9,244 bases of DNA from Candidatus Bathyarchaeota archaeon (GCA_016649625.1 JAENXI010000021.1:1-9244), one strand, 5' to 3'. Positions 1-5,147 are shown, counted from the first letter of the stretch. Translations and numbers: made by a program. Notes: generated by a model from the sequence alone, not told the origin.

Positions 1-35
1 TTTTTAGGTAAACCTTGATTGTTCAAATTAGGTTT
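1..35 (-). terminator. Possible imperfect hairpin at the end of the transporter operon
   Basis: Read on the minus strand, AACCTAATT and AATCAAGGTT can form an imperfect stem (AACCT with AGGTT, then ATT with AAT, with an unequal internal bulge) around a TGAAC loop. It overlaps the stop codon of the small lysine-rich gene. The sequence beyond it is cut by the window edge, so a following T-tract cannot be judged. This is weak evidence. Confidence 0.2.
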
Positions 36-333
36 TAGTCACTTTAGATTTTTCTTTTTTCAATTTACTTTTTTCAGGTTTAGGATATACTGGCTTGTTC
101 ATTTCCTTTTTAATAAGCAAGTGTTTCTTGACATGTTCTCTTATCTCATCAATGAATTCGCAATCATCTTCTAGCTTCAAAAAAGCAAATCTTTGATCAT
201 CAAAACCATTAGGCAACTCTATTTTCAAAGTTATAAACGGTTTTCCAATCGCCATAATAAATTCTCTTTTTTCCTGCTCATACTCTTTCTTTGACGCGGT
301 TTTTTCTTCAAACCACTTTTTAACTTTCCACAT
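28..333 (-). CDS. Small lysine-rich soluble protein, third gene of the transporter operon
   Basis: I do not recognise this 101-residue protein. It has no signal peptide or membrane segment, so it should be cytoplasmic. A charged helical N-terminus (about residues 1-26) is followed by a more regular region (27-72) that reads as alternating strands (ITLKIELPNG, RFAFLKLEDD) and a helix (FIDEIREHVKKHLL), then a Lys/Pro/Ser tail (about 80-101) that is probably disordered. The ATG lies 15 bases after the stop of the transporter gene, with a weak GGAA about 10 bases upstream, so it is most likely co-transcribed and may be a cytoplasmic accessory or regulator of the transporter. That role is inferred from position only. 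The composition is ordinary for the window, and the reading frame is clean, ending at TAA near the window edge. Confidence 0.72.
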   Translation of the reverse strand: MWKVKKWFEEKTASKKEYEQEKREFIMAIGKPFITLKIELPNGFDDQRFAFLKLEDDCEFIDEIREHVKKHLLIKKEMNKPVYPKPEKSKLKKEKSKVTKT

Positions 334-348
334 ATTTTCAAGTTCCTA

Positions 349-1623
349 TTACATTAAACCGAATCTAAAAATTAGGTAGATGCTCGAAAAAGCTAACTGA
401 ATCAAGGTTGTGATTACTCCCACCTTTACGAAATCAGAAAAATGAATTTCTATTTTTTCTCTTTTTAATGTTCCAACTGCCATCATCATAACCGCACCGC
501 TAAATGGCGTAGTAGCTCCTCCAAGATTTGTACCTAATATAAGAGCTGACCATATCGCATCTATGTTCAATCCTGAAAGTGCTTGAGCACTAACAATCGG
601 AGTAAAGGTTAAAGCAACAGCTATATTGCTAACGAACGCACTTGCACCTCCACTAACCCATAATGTCAATTGGGTAGCTATCAGAGAACTGCCTCCGGCA
701 AAATCAAAAAGTTGAGTAGAGAGATCTCCCAAAAACTGTGTTTGTTCTAACCCTCCGACAATAAACATGAATCCAGCTATAAAGAAAACTGTTTCCCAAT
801 CTAATTCTCTAAAAATCTCTGCAGGATCAACTCGACAAACCAGCAGGGCAAGTATTCCACATCCTAAAGCCACAGCTTCAGGTCCTACACCTATCAAATC
901 TACAGATATGAAAAGAATTACCAAAAGGACTAAAATTATAATTGATCTGGAAAAAATTTGTGGATCTTTGACCCCTTCCATGGGATCATATTCTGGAAGC
1001 GATTTCTTTGTCCCTAGACGTGACCTAAAAATGAAATAAAGAGCTAAAATTGTTATACCCCATAACATGATTTCGCCAATACCCAGAAAACTCAAGAATT
1101 CCAAAAAAGTGATTTCAGCTTCAAGTCCAATAATCATGTTGCTTACAGACCCAATTAGCGTACTTGTTCCACCTAGATTTATCATGATAGCTGCTGAAAG
1201 AAAATAAGGTGTTGGATCATACTTAAGGAGTTTAGTTATTGTTACAGTAGCAGCAGCGACAAGTAACATTGCAGTTGGATCACTTAGAAACATTGATACA
1301 AGAGCAGAAACAACACAGATTGAAACAAAAAGTCTAGCTGGGTGACCTCCAGAAATTTTTATTGCATATAGCGCAAAAACATTGAATAATCCCCCTCTTT
1401 TAGCTACTTCTACTACAATCATGGTGCCTATTAATAGAGCCAAAAGTTGAAAATCAACAAAACCCACTGCCCCTTCATAATCGAATATGCCATATTGAAT
1501 CCCAAACCATGCTGTAAGAACAGCACCAATTAATGCCGCTACAGACATTGATGTAAGTCCCAGAATGGAGATAAGAATTATTAAAACATAAATTAGAAGC
1601 AAAATAATGACTATGGTGTCCAT
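349..1623 (-). CDS. ArsB/NhaD-type ion transporter (permease)
   Basis: This 424-residue polytopic membrane protein belongs to the ion transporter superfamily that includes ArsB, NhaD, CitM and the P protein, which move anions or exchange Na+ for H+. It shows two inverted halves of about five or six helices each, separated by a charged loop (about 198-226). Each half carries the family's re-entrant motif: NLGGTSTLIG beginning at Asn149 and NLGGATTPFSG beginning at Asn366. The second half opens with the typical segment DWETVFFIAGFMFIVGGLE (about 274-292). The usual Asp-Asn motif next to these hairpins is altered: FLSDPT (Asp115) in the first half and FVSNIA (Asn333) in the second. Length is normal for the family. 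The ATG sits one base after the stop of the upstream membrane-protein gene, implying translational coupling. The substrate (Na+/H+, arsenite, a carboxylate or other) cannot be read from sequence. Confidence 0.88.
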   Translation of the reverse strand: MDTIVIILLLIYVLIILISILGLTSMSVAALIGAVLTAWFGIQYGIFDYEGAVGFVDFQLLALLIGTMIVVEVAKRGGLFNVFALYAIKISGGHPARLFVSICVVSALVSMFLSDPTAMLLVAAATVTITKLLKYDPTPYFLSAAIMINLGGTSTLIGSVSNMIIGLEAEITFLEFLSFLGIGEIMLWGITILALYFIFRSRLGTKKSLPEYDPMEGVKDPQIFSRSIIILVLLVILFISVDLIGVGPEAVALGCGILALLVCRVDPAEIFRELDWETVFFIAGFMFIVGGLEQTQFLGDLSTQLFDFAGGSSLIATQLTLWVSGGASAFVSNIAVALTFTPIVSAQALSGLNIDAIWSALILGTNLGGATTPFSGAVMMMAVGTLKREKIEIHFSDFVKVGVITTLIQLAFSSIYLIFRFGLM

Positions 1624-1624
1624 T

Positions 1625-2155
1625 TCAGTCCCTTTTATTGTTGTTTTTCGGCTTTGTCAATTGATTAGCAATAGCTTCAGCTTTATTTTCGATAATTGTG
1701 TAAAGAATTCTTCCTATATCATAAATAAAAACAATAACAAGTCCCAACCCGACATATGTTATTATTGCATTAAAGTAAACTCCATACTCTTCAAGAGTGG
1801 ATATTATCGGAGACATTGCAGTCACCACAAGAACTATGACAATGATATACACTACTTCACGAGCTGCTCTTTTAGGCGATCTTTCTTCCTTAATACCCAA
1901 TTTACCCACAAACACATCAGTAAGTATATCGCCTAAAATTAGGGCATCAGATAAAACACGAATCAAGAAAATCCCCATAATTAGTATCATTAGAACCCAT
2001 AAAAGAAATGAAGCTTGAGTACCGATACCGGGAATCGTAATTTCATTAAGAGTTGGAGGTACAAACACACTTAACATCCAAAAAATAATTCCCATTATTA
2101 GACTCATAACAAGTCGTGGTAATCTGTTTCTGATTTCTTCCCCTTTTTCTCTCAT
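1625..2155 (-). CDS. Four-helix membrane protein of unknown function, first gene of the transporter operon
   Basis: I do not recognise this 176-residue protein. Four hydrophobic segments are clear, at about residues 15-34, 48-72, 101-120 and 128-153. Between helices 2 and 3 lies a charged loop (KEERSPKRAARE), and the C-terminal tail is polar and basic. An even helix number with charged termini suggests both ends face the cytoplasm. I chose the ATG at 2155; the frame stays open to a TTG at 2197, which would add 14 residues (190 in all), and the TATA-like element upstream is compatible with either. Its stop is followed after one base by the ATG of the ArsB/NhaD-type transporter, so the two are very probably one transcript and produced together. 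A subunit or assembly partner of that transporter is a reasonable inference, not a recognised family function. Confidence 0.75.
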   Translation of the reverse strand: MREKGEEIRNRLPRLVMSLIMGIIFWMLSVFVPPTLNEITIPGIGTQASFLLWVLMILIMGIFLIRVLSDALILGDILTDVFVGKLGIKEERSPKRAAREVVYIIVIVLVVTAMSPIISTLEEYGVYFNAIITYVGLGLVIVFIYDIGRILYTIIENKAEAIANQLTKPKNNNKRD

Positions 2156-2215
2156 ACTACTTAAAGCCACAACCGAACAAGAAAAATCAAATCTCAATCA
2201 ATAAACTTATTTGAC

Positions 2216-2230
2216 CAATATAAAAATATT
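2216..2230 (-). promoter_or_regulatory. TATA-like promoter element of the transporter operon
   Basis: On the minus strand the run AATATTTTTATATTG gives an archaeal TATA-like box. Placing transcription start about 25 bases downstream puts it near 2195. That is either a leaderless transcript at the TTG at 2197 or a leader of about 40 bases ahead of the ATG at 2155. It is the only good box upstream of the first gene, supporting a single operon promoter. The surrounding AT-richness lowers certainty. Confidence 0.4.
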
Positions 2231-2435
2231 ATCGCCTATGTATGGTTTAATGTTGAATAACTTTGCTTAGAATTTTTGGATATTTTTTAAGATATCAATT
2301 TATTGTTATGATTTATTTTTAGGGTTCAAAATTTTTTAAAGAATCCTGGTGCAAATTCTGCTAAATAATAACAGGCATTGTTTATTTGGCAAATTCAATT
2401 TTTTCAGCTAGCGAAACTGGAATAAGTAGGTGATT

Positions 2436-2445
2436 GTTATATTTT
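2436..2445 (+). promoter_or_regulatory. TATA-like promoter element of the two-helix membrane protein gene
   Basis: GTTATATTTT lies about 30-38 bases before the TTG start at 2474, so transcription would begin some 5-10 bases before the start codon, giving a very short leader. It sits in the 276-base divergent gap shared with the transporter operon. That gap also holds a short palindrome, ATTTGGCAAAT (2384-2394), and two copies of GCAAATTC (2351, 2389); their significance is unclear. Confidence 0.4.
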
Positions 2446-2473
2446 GATTGTTATGGATAGAGAGTAGTGAATA

Positions 2474-2923
2474 TTGACACATGCTGATTTAGATCTTGAC
2501 GATGCTTTGATTCAAGCCATGCAAGATGAACTTGACAGAATACTAATGAATGAGGTATGTGAGTCACTTAAAGTAGACAAAGGGTTAGGTCAAGTTTCTA
2601 AGAAAGAATTAGACTTGGAATGTGATAAAAGAAAAAACTCAGTCTTAAGAATTCTCAACACATCTGTTAGAACACAAAGACTATATTTTGTGCTTCGATC
2701 GATTTTTATGGGTTTAATAAGTGCCTTGATTACTTTTTCTGCTATTCTTTATCTAGGTACAATTAATTTCATTCAAGCATTTTTTTTGGGTATTTTTGTG
2801 TTTGTTTTTTCACTAGTATTTACTCGATTGTTCGATGAGCCGATTGTATCAGTCTCTATGAAGATAATTCGTTTTCTAGAAAAACATAATCGATTAAGAA
2901 GTATAATCCTTAAAACGTTCTGA
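2474..2923 (+). CDS. Two-helix membrane protein of unknown function
   Basis: This is a 149-residue protein I cannot assign. The N-terminal 65 residues are acidic and helical, rich in Asp and Glu (DLDLDD near the start, then DELDRIL). Two strongly hydrophobic segments follow at about 70-94 and 99-119, separated by a short turn, then a basic amphipathic C-terminal helix (about 126-149, ending IILKTF). This is a hairpin membrane anchor with both ends probably in the cytoplasm. The frame opens at TTG only two codons after an in-frame TGA; the next candidate is the ATG at codon 16 (2519), which would remove the acidic start. The TTG is favoured by the TATA-like box upstream, but no strong Shine-Dalgarno is seen. 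The gene is divergent from the transporter operon and stands alone. Confidence 0.7.
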   Translation: MTHADLDLDDALIQAMQDELDRILMNEVCESLKVDKGLGQVSKKELDLECDKRKNSVLRILNTSVRTQRLYFVLRSIFMGLISALITFSAILYLGTINFIQAFFLGIFVFVFSLVFTRLFDEPIVSVSMKIIRFLEKHNRLRSIILKTF

Positions 2924-2944
2924 ATTAGTTATTAAATTTTTAAC

Positions 2945-2986
2945 TTTTTTATTATGAGAAGTCCAGATTAAAAAATTATTTTTTTT
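2945..2986 (+). terminator. T-tract transcription terminator candidate
   Basis: Two T-runs, of six and eight bases, begin about 20 bases after the stop of the two-helix membrane protein gene. There is no good hairpin before them, but runs of T in the non-template strand are sufficient signals for archaeal RNA polymerase. The call rests on position and composition alone. Confidence 0.35.
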
Positions 2987-3190
2987 ACTCAAATTATACA
3001 TTAGAAATACAAAAAGAAAAAATATTGTAACTTTACATAGGAGTTCGATTTTTTTAAATGATATTAATTGGTTAAAAGCTGTGGCATAATAATAATTTCT
3101 ATTAAAATCATGTTATTTCTAGTCAAACTAATATATGATTTAACGCATACTATTGCAACAGTCGGGATTCTTTAGAGAAAAAACCAATAT

Positions 3191-3206
3191 GTACATATCA
3201 GTGTAC
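3191..3206. repeat. Short inverted repeat upstream of the OB-fold gene
   Basis: GTACA and TGTAC form a perfect 5-base inverted repeat around a 6-base spacer (TATCAG), 74-89 bases before the TTG start of the OB-fold gene. It could be a regulator site, or a weak hairpin followed by a T-run. Arms this short may arise by chance. Confidence 0.2.
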
Positions 3207-3279
3207 TTTTTACTCTGGATTGTTCTGATTACAAACTATTGACACGTTTATCTGTGTTTAACTTGGAAAGTGAAAAGAA

Positions 3280-3912
3280 TTGCGGCAAAAAAAAACAGAA
3301 GGCGAATATCTAGCTTTTCTTTGTGTAAAATACGAAGTCAATCCAGACGATTTTTTTCAAGCATTATTAACAAGTAGCGAAAAAGGTGACGCTAAATGCG
3401 GTACTCTCTTAGTTAATTGTCGAGGAAAAGCAAAAGGAAAAATTATTTTTTTGATTACAGCTGACTCTGAAGTCGTAGCCCAATTTCCAGTGTCTGATGG
3501 TTTCTTAAAACTCAATGGTAATCCTATTCAATCATATATGGAAACTGAAGTAGTTAGGAGACGAATGGCAAAAAGAGCAAGATCAAATTCTCCTCATCTA
3601 ATTAGAGATTTGAGGGCAGGTATGACTCATATTAATTTAAAAGCCAAAGTTTTAGAGGTTACTAAACCTAAATATGTTGTAACTAGATACGGTAATCATG
3701 CTAGTTTCGCAAAAGCCCTTTTATCAGATGAAACTGGAGAAATCAAACTTTGTTTGTGGAATGAACAAATAGAAACTGTGGCTCCAGAAGACAAAGTTCA
3801 AATTGAAAATGCGCGCGTATCTGTTTTTAGAGGCGAAAGACAGCTTACCTTAGGAAAGACAGGGACACTTAATAATATAGAACTTCTAAATGCCGATAGT
3901 AAAACAAAATAG
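3280..3912 (+). CDS. OB-fold nucleic-acid-binding protein with an unknown N-terminal domain
   Basis: This is a 210-residue protein. Residues about 107-200 form a single OB fold of the replication protein A type, the module that binds single-stranded DNA. The archaeal lead-in LIRDLRAGM (107-115) is followed by strands at 117-127, 143-150 (FAKALLSD), the turn DETGEIKLCLWN (150-161) and a final strand with FRGERQLTLGK (183-193). The N-terminal 90 residues are a separate domain that I do not recognise, with a small helical start, C40-G-T-L and a strand-rich run near FLITADSEVVAQFPV. A basic stretch (RRRMAKRARS, 93-102) joins the two and could contact nucleic acid. The start must be TTG, because an in-frame TGA lies two codons upstream and the first internal ATG (residue 87) would lose the N-terminal domain; GGAAAG lies about 9 bases before it. 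A role in DNA binding or repair is inferred from the fold. It is monocistronic. Confidence 0.78.
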   Translation: MRQKKTEGEYLAFLCVKYEVNPDDFFQALLTSSEKGDAKCGTLLVNCRGKAKGKIIFLITADSEVVAQFPVSDGFLKLNGNPIQSYMETEVVRRRMAKRARSNSPHLIRDLRAGMTHINLKAKVLEVTKPKYVVTRYGNHASFAKALLSDETGEIKLCLWNEQIETVAPEDKVQIENARVSVFRGERQLTLGKTGTLNNIELLNADSKTK

Positions 3913-3957
3913 TTACATTAATACTCTCTCAATTTTTAATCAGATCACCCAAAATAA

Positions 3958-3987
3958 AACCTAATTGACTTGTACCTAAATTAGGTT
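3958..3987. repeat. Nested inverted repeat in the convergent gap
   Basis: AACCTAATT (3958-3966) and AATTAGGTT (3979-3987) are perfect 9-base arms around a 12-base loop. Inside, ACCTAA (3974-3979) and TTAGGT (3981-3986) form a second palindrome around one base. The right arm can therefore pair with either of two left partners. It lies 46 bases after the stop of the OB-fold gene. A T-rich stretch follows, so a terminator is the simplest reading; a protein-binding site is the alternative. Confidence 0.45.
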
Positions 3988-4030
3988 ATATTATTTTCTA
4001 CTTCTTGCGTTCTTCTAAATATTATTTTTT

Positions 4031-4060
4031 GAAACAAAAATAAATTTTTGTTTCTTTTTT
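4031..4060 (+). terminator. Intrinsic-type terminator hairpin with T6 tail
   Basis: GAAACAAAAAT (4031-4041) and ATTTTTGTTTC (4044-4054) are perfect 11-base arms, directly followed by TTTTTT (4055-4060). The shape is that of an intrinsic terminator for plus-strand transcription coming from the OB-fold gene, 118 bases after its stop and 22 bases before the end of the converging nuclease gene. The stem is AT-rich, and the T-run may do most of the work in an archaeon. Confidence 0.55.
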
Positions 4061-4082
4061 GATTATTAGCCAATATCTGGAA

Positions 4083-4433
4083 TTATTCATCGGTTGAGTT
4101 GACAAATTTTTTGATTTTCTCCACGGTCTCTTTTAAATCCTTTTTGGAAAGAGGAGCTTCATATTCAATTCTCATTACTTTCCATCCTTTAGCTTCCATT
4201 AATTCAATTACTTCTTCATCACGTTCTCTTTGTTTATCATTGGAATGCACTTGTTTTCCGTCCAGATAAACAGCTTTACGTTTATTTAACCAACAAAAAT
4301 CAGGAATAGTTGATTTTAATACAATTGGTTTTTGTGTAACCATTCCACCAGTTAAACCATTAACACTTAATGCTTTAAAAACTTCAATTTCTGCTTTGCT
4401 CACTTGTGGATGCATTCGGTCTTTATAACTCAA
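4083..4433 (-). CDS. Small Vsr/DUF559-like endonuclease
   Basis: This 116-residue protein has the layout of the small PD-(D/E)XK nucleases related to very-short-patch repair endonuclease (Vsr) and DUF559 proteins. A conserved N-terminal Glu (SKAE, Glu15) is followed by the Pro-Asp pair (IPDF, Asp45), then the core AVYLDGKQVH (Asp58, Gly59, His63), and the closing helix and strand RDEEVIELMEAKGWKVMRIEY (71-91). Gly-x3-His matches the Vsr spacing. The usual Glu of the DUF559 ExDG core is replaced by Tyr56, so the active site is a variant; DNA nicking or cleavage is likely but not certain. The whole protein is one nuclease domain with no DNA-reading extension. The TTG start is chosen because AAGGAG stands 8 bases upstream; an ATG at codon 7 is the alternative. 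No methyltransferase or MutL lies beside it, so a Vsr-type mismatch role is not supported by context. It converges on the OB-fold gene. Confidence 0.75.
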   Translation of the reverse strand: MSYKDRMHPQVSKAEIEVFKALSVNGLTGGMVTQKPIVLKSTIPDFCWLNKRKAVYLDGKQVHSNDKQRERDEEVIELMEAKGWKVMRIEYEAPLSKKDLKETVEKIKKFVNSTDE

Positions 4434-4441
4434 ATCTCTTA

Positions 4442-4447
4442 CTCCTT
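4442..4447 (-). promoter_or_regulatory. Strong Shine-Dalgarno deciding the TTG start of the nuclease gene
   Basis: Read on the minus strand, AAGGAG lies 8 bases before the TTG at 4433-4431. It is the best ribosome-binding match in the window. It favours that TTG over the ATG six codons further in, and it implies a leadered mRNA. Confidence 0.7.
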
Positions 4448-4459
4448 GTTATTCTTGAT

Positions 4460-4474
4460 AGCAATCATATTGCT
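4460..4474. promoter_or_regulatory. Palindromic operator candidate in the nuclease promoter
   Basis: AGCAAT and ATTGCT are perfect 6-base arms around CAT. On the minus strand a TATA-like TTATTAA (about 4477-4483) lies just upstream and the Shine-Dalgarno (4442-4447) just downstream. The palindrome therefore covers the expected transcription start region of the nuclease gene, where a repressor would block initiation. No regulator gene is seen next to it. Confidence 0.4.
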
Positions 4475-4525
4475 CTTAATAACTTTCAGTAAAGAATCCT
4501 TCAATTTGAACTTTATTAATTAGAT

Positions 4526-4537
4526 TCTGAATTCAGA
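4526..4537. promoter_or_regulatory. 12-base perfect palindrome in the divergent gap
   Basis: TCTGAATTCAGA is self-complementary over 12 bases. It lies 54 bases before the coiled-coil gene and about 90 bases before the nuclease gene, upstream of the TATA-like box of the former. A dimeric regulator site is possible, as is chance in AT-rich DNA. Confidence 0.3.
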
Positions 4538-4556
4538 TTTTTACTTCATAAGCTTA

Positions 4557-4568
4557 TTCTTTTAATAC
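4557..4568 (+). promoter_or_regulatory. TATA-like element of the coiled-coil gene
   Basis: TTCTTTTAATAC is centred about 28 bases before the ATG at 4592, the spacing expected for leaderless transcription. No Shine-Dalgarno is present before that ATG, which supports a leaderless start. The call is modest because the flanking sequence is AT-rich. Confidence 0.35.
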
Positions 4569-4591
4569 TGTATTGTTAGTTTTGATGAAGA

Positions 4592-5023
4592 ATGGCTCGC
4601 TCAGAACTTGAAGAATTACGCAATCAAAGAGCTCAACTCGAAGAAGCAACCCAATCTTTGAAAAAGAAACAAAAGAAACTCGAAGATAACGTGTTAATTC
4701 TCGAAGAAAGAGTAATCATTGAAGAATTAGATACCCAGCAAAAACAATTGCAGAAAAAGGTTTCTACCTTAGAAAAACAGAAAAATGATTTAGCGTCTAA
4801 ATTGCAGTCAGAAACTGTTAAAGCACCAAAACCTCCAAAGAAGATAAAAAAGAAAAAACAAGCTCCTACATCAAAAAAGAAAGTTCCTTCTATCACAGAA
4901 GCAGAATCTGAAGAAAATGATGGCGTTACTATAACCGCAATAGTCAATCATCCTGCTGAAAAACAAAAAACAGTAAACAAATCTAAAAAACAGGCTGCTA
5001 AAAAGAAACGTTTCTTCTTCTAA
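4592..5023 (+). CDS. Coiled-coil, lysine-rich protein of unknown function ending in Phe-Phe-Phe
   Basis: This is a 143-residue protein with no recognisable enzyme motif. Residues about 2-72 form a continuous heptad-type coiled coil (ELEELRNQRAQLEE through STLEKQKNDLASKL). A strongly basic Lys/Pro segment follows (about 75-97, KPPKKIKKKKQ), then a short acidic patch (TEAESEEND), a small hydrophobic stretch (VTITAIV), and a second basic tail (KKQAAKKKRFFF) that ends in three phenylalanines. The make-up suggests a dimeric or oligomeric, soluble scaffold whose basic arms may bind nucleic acid or acidic membrane lipids; this is inference from composition. The terminal FFF after a basic cluster resembles a docking or membrane-touching tail. 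The ATG has no clear Shine-Dalgarno and a TATA-like box 24-35 bases upstream. Low-complexity sequence will give misleading similarity hits, so homology claims need care. Confidence 0.7.
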   Translation: MARSELEELRNQRAQLEEATQSLKKKQKKLEDNVLILEERVIIEELDTQQKQLQKKVSTLEKQKNDLASKLQSETVKAPKPPKKIKKKKQAPTSKKKVPSITEAESEENDGVTITAIVNHPAEKQKTVNKSKKQAAKKKRFFF

Positions 5024-5095
5024 GAAACTTAAATCCACATTATATTCTTACTTTTAGTATTTTTTGAAAACCATATTCGTTTTTCAAGTTTCTTA
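5003..5095 (+). terminator. Nested inverted repeats after the coiled-coil gene
   Basis: The core sequence AAGAAAC or its complement occurs four times: AAGAAACGTTTCTT is a perfect 14-base palindrome at 5003-5016 inside the last codons, TAAGAAACTT lies at 5021-5030, and its complement AAGTTTCTTA at 5086-5095. Between the last two, TTGAAAA (5064-5070) pairs with TTTTCAA (5081-5087). The long 10-base stem spans the stop codon and most of the convergent gap, so it could insulate the two converging genes. No long T-run follows the outer stem directly. Confidence 0.35.
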
Positions 5096-5147
5096 CTTAA
5101 TACTTTAGAATATCAATTTTTTTAATTATTTGATAAGTTTATCTATA

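Larger units (their letters stand above)
2924..3279. other. 356-base intergenic region without a convincing gene
   Basis: This AT-rich spacer lies between two plus-strand genes. It begins with T-tracts (2945-2950 and 2979-2986) that probably end transcription of the upstream gene, since archaeal RNA polymerase stops at T-runs. At 3191-3206 there is an inverted repeat, GTACA-6-TGTAC, followed by T5, which could be a weak operator or terminator. A 21-codon frame (3110-3175, beginning MLFLVKL) is hydrophobic but too short to support alone. I see no tRNA, C/D box RNA or riboswitch-like structure. Confidence 0.5.

Noticed and set aside
767..1039. Plus-strand open frame of 90 codons inside the transporter gene
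   Set aside because: It lies wholly within the well-supported minus-strand transporter, has a composition unlike a folded protein, and carries no motif.
1607..2018. Plus-strand open frames opposite the four-helix membrane protein
   Set aside because: They are antisense to a gene with clear membrane segments and operon coupling; their sequences are low in complexity (Asn/Ser/Tyr or Thr/Ile/Ser) as expected for reverse readings.
2351..2396. GCAAATTC direct repeat in the divergent gap
   Set aside because: There are two copies of only 8 bases in AT-rich DNA, with no regular spacing relative to either promoter; not enough for a repeat or operator call.
3140..3175. Possible tRNA-like fragment near a GTCGGGATTC stretch
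   Set aside because: No cloverleaf arms, anticodon loop or matching acceptor stem could be found around it.
4633..4947. Minus-strand open frame of 104 codons opposite the coiled-coil gene
   Set aside because: Its Phe/Ser/Cys richness is the complement of Lys/Glu codons on the other strand; the heptad pattern on the plus strand is the real signal.
4083..5023. Toxin-antitoxin or restriction-modification reading of the nuclease and coiled-coil pair
   Set aside because: The genes are divergent rather than co-operonic, the second has no DNA-binding or methyltransferase motif, and the first matches a repair-type nuclease fold.
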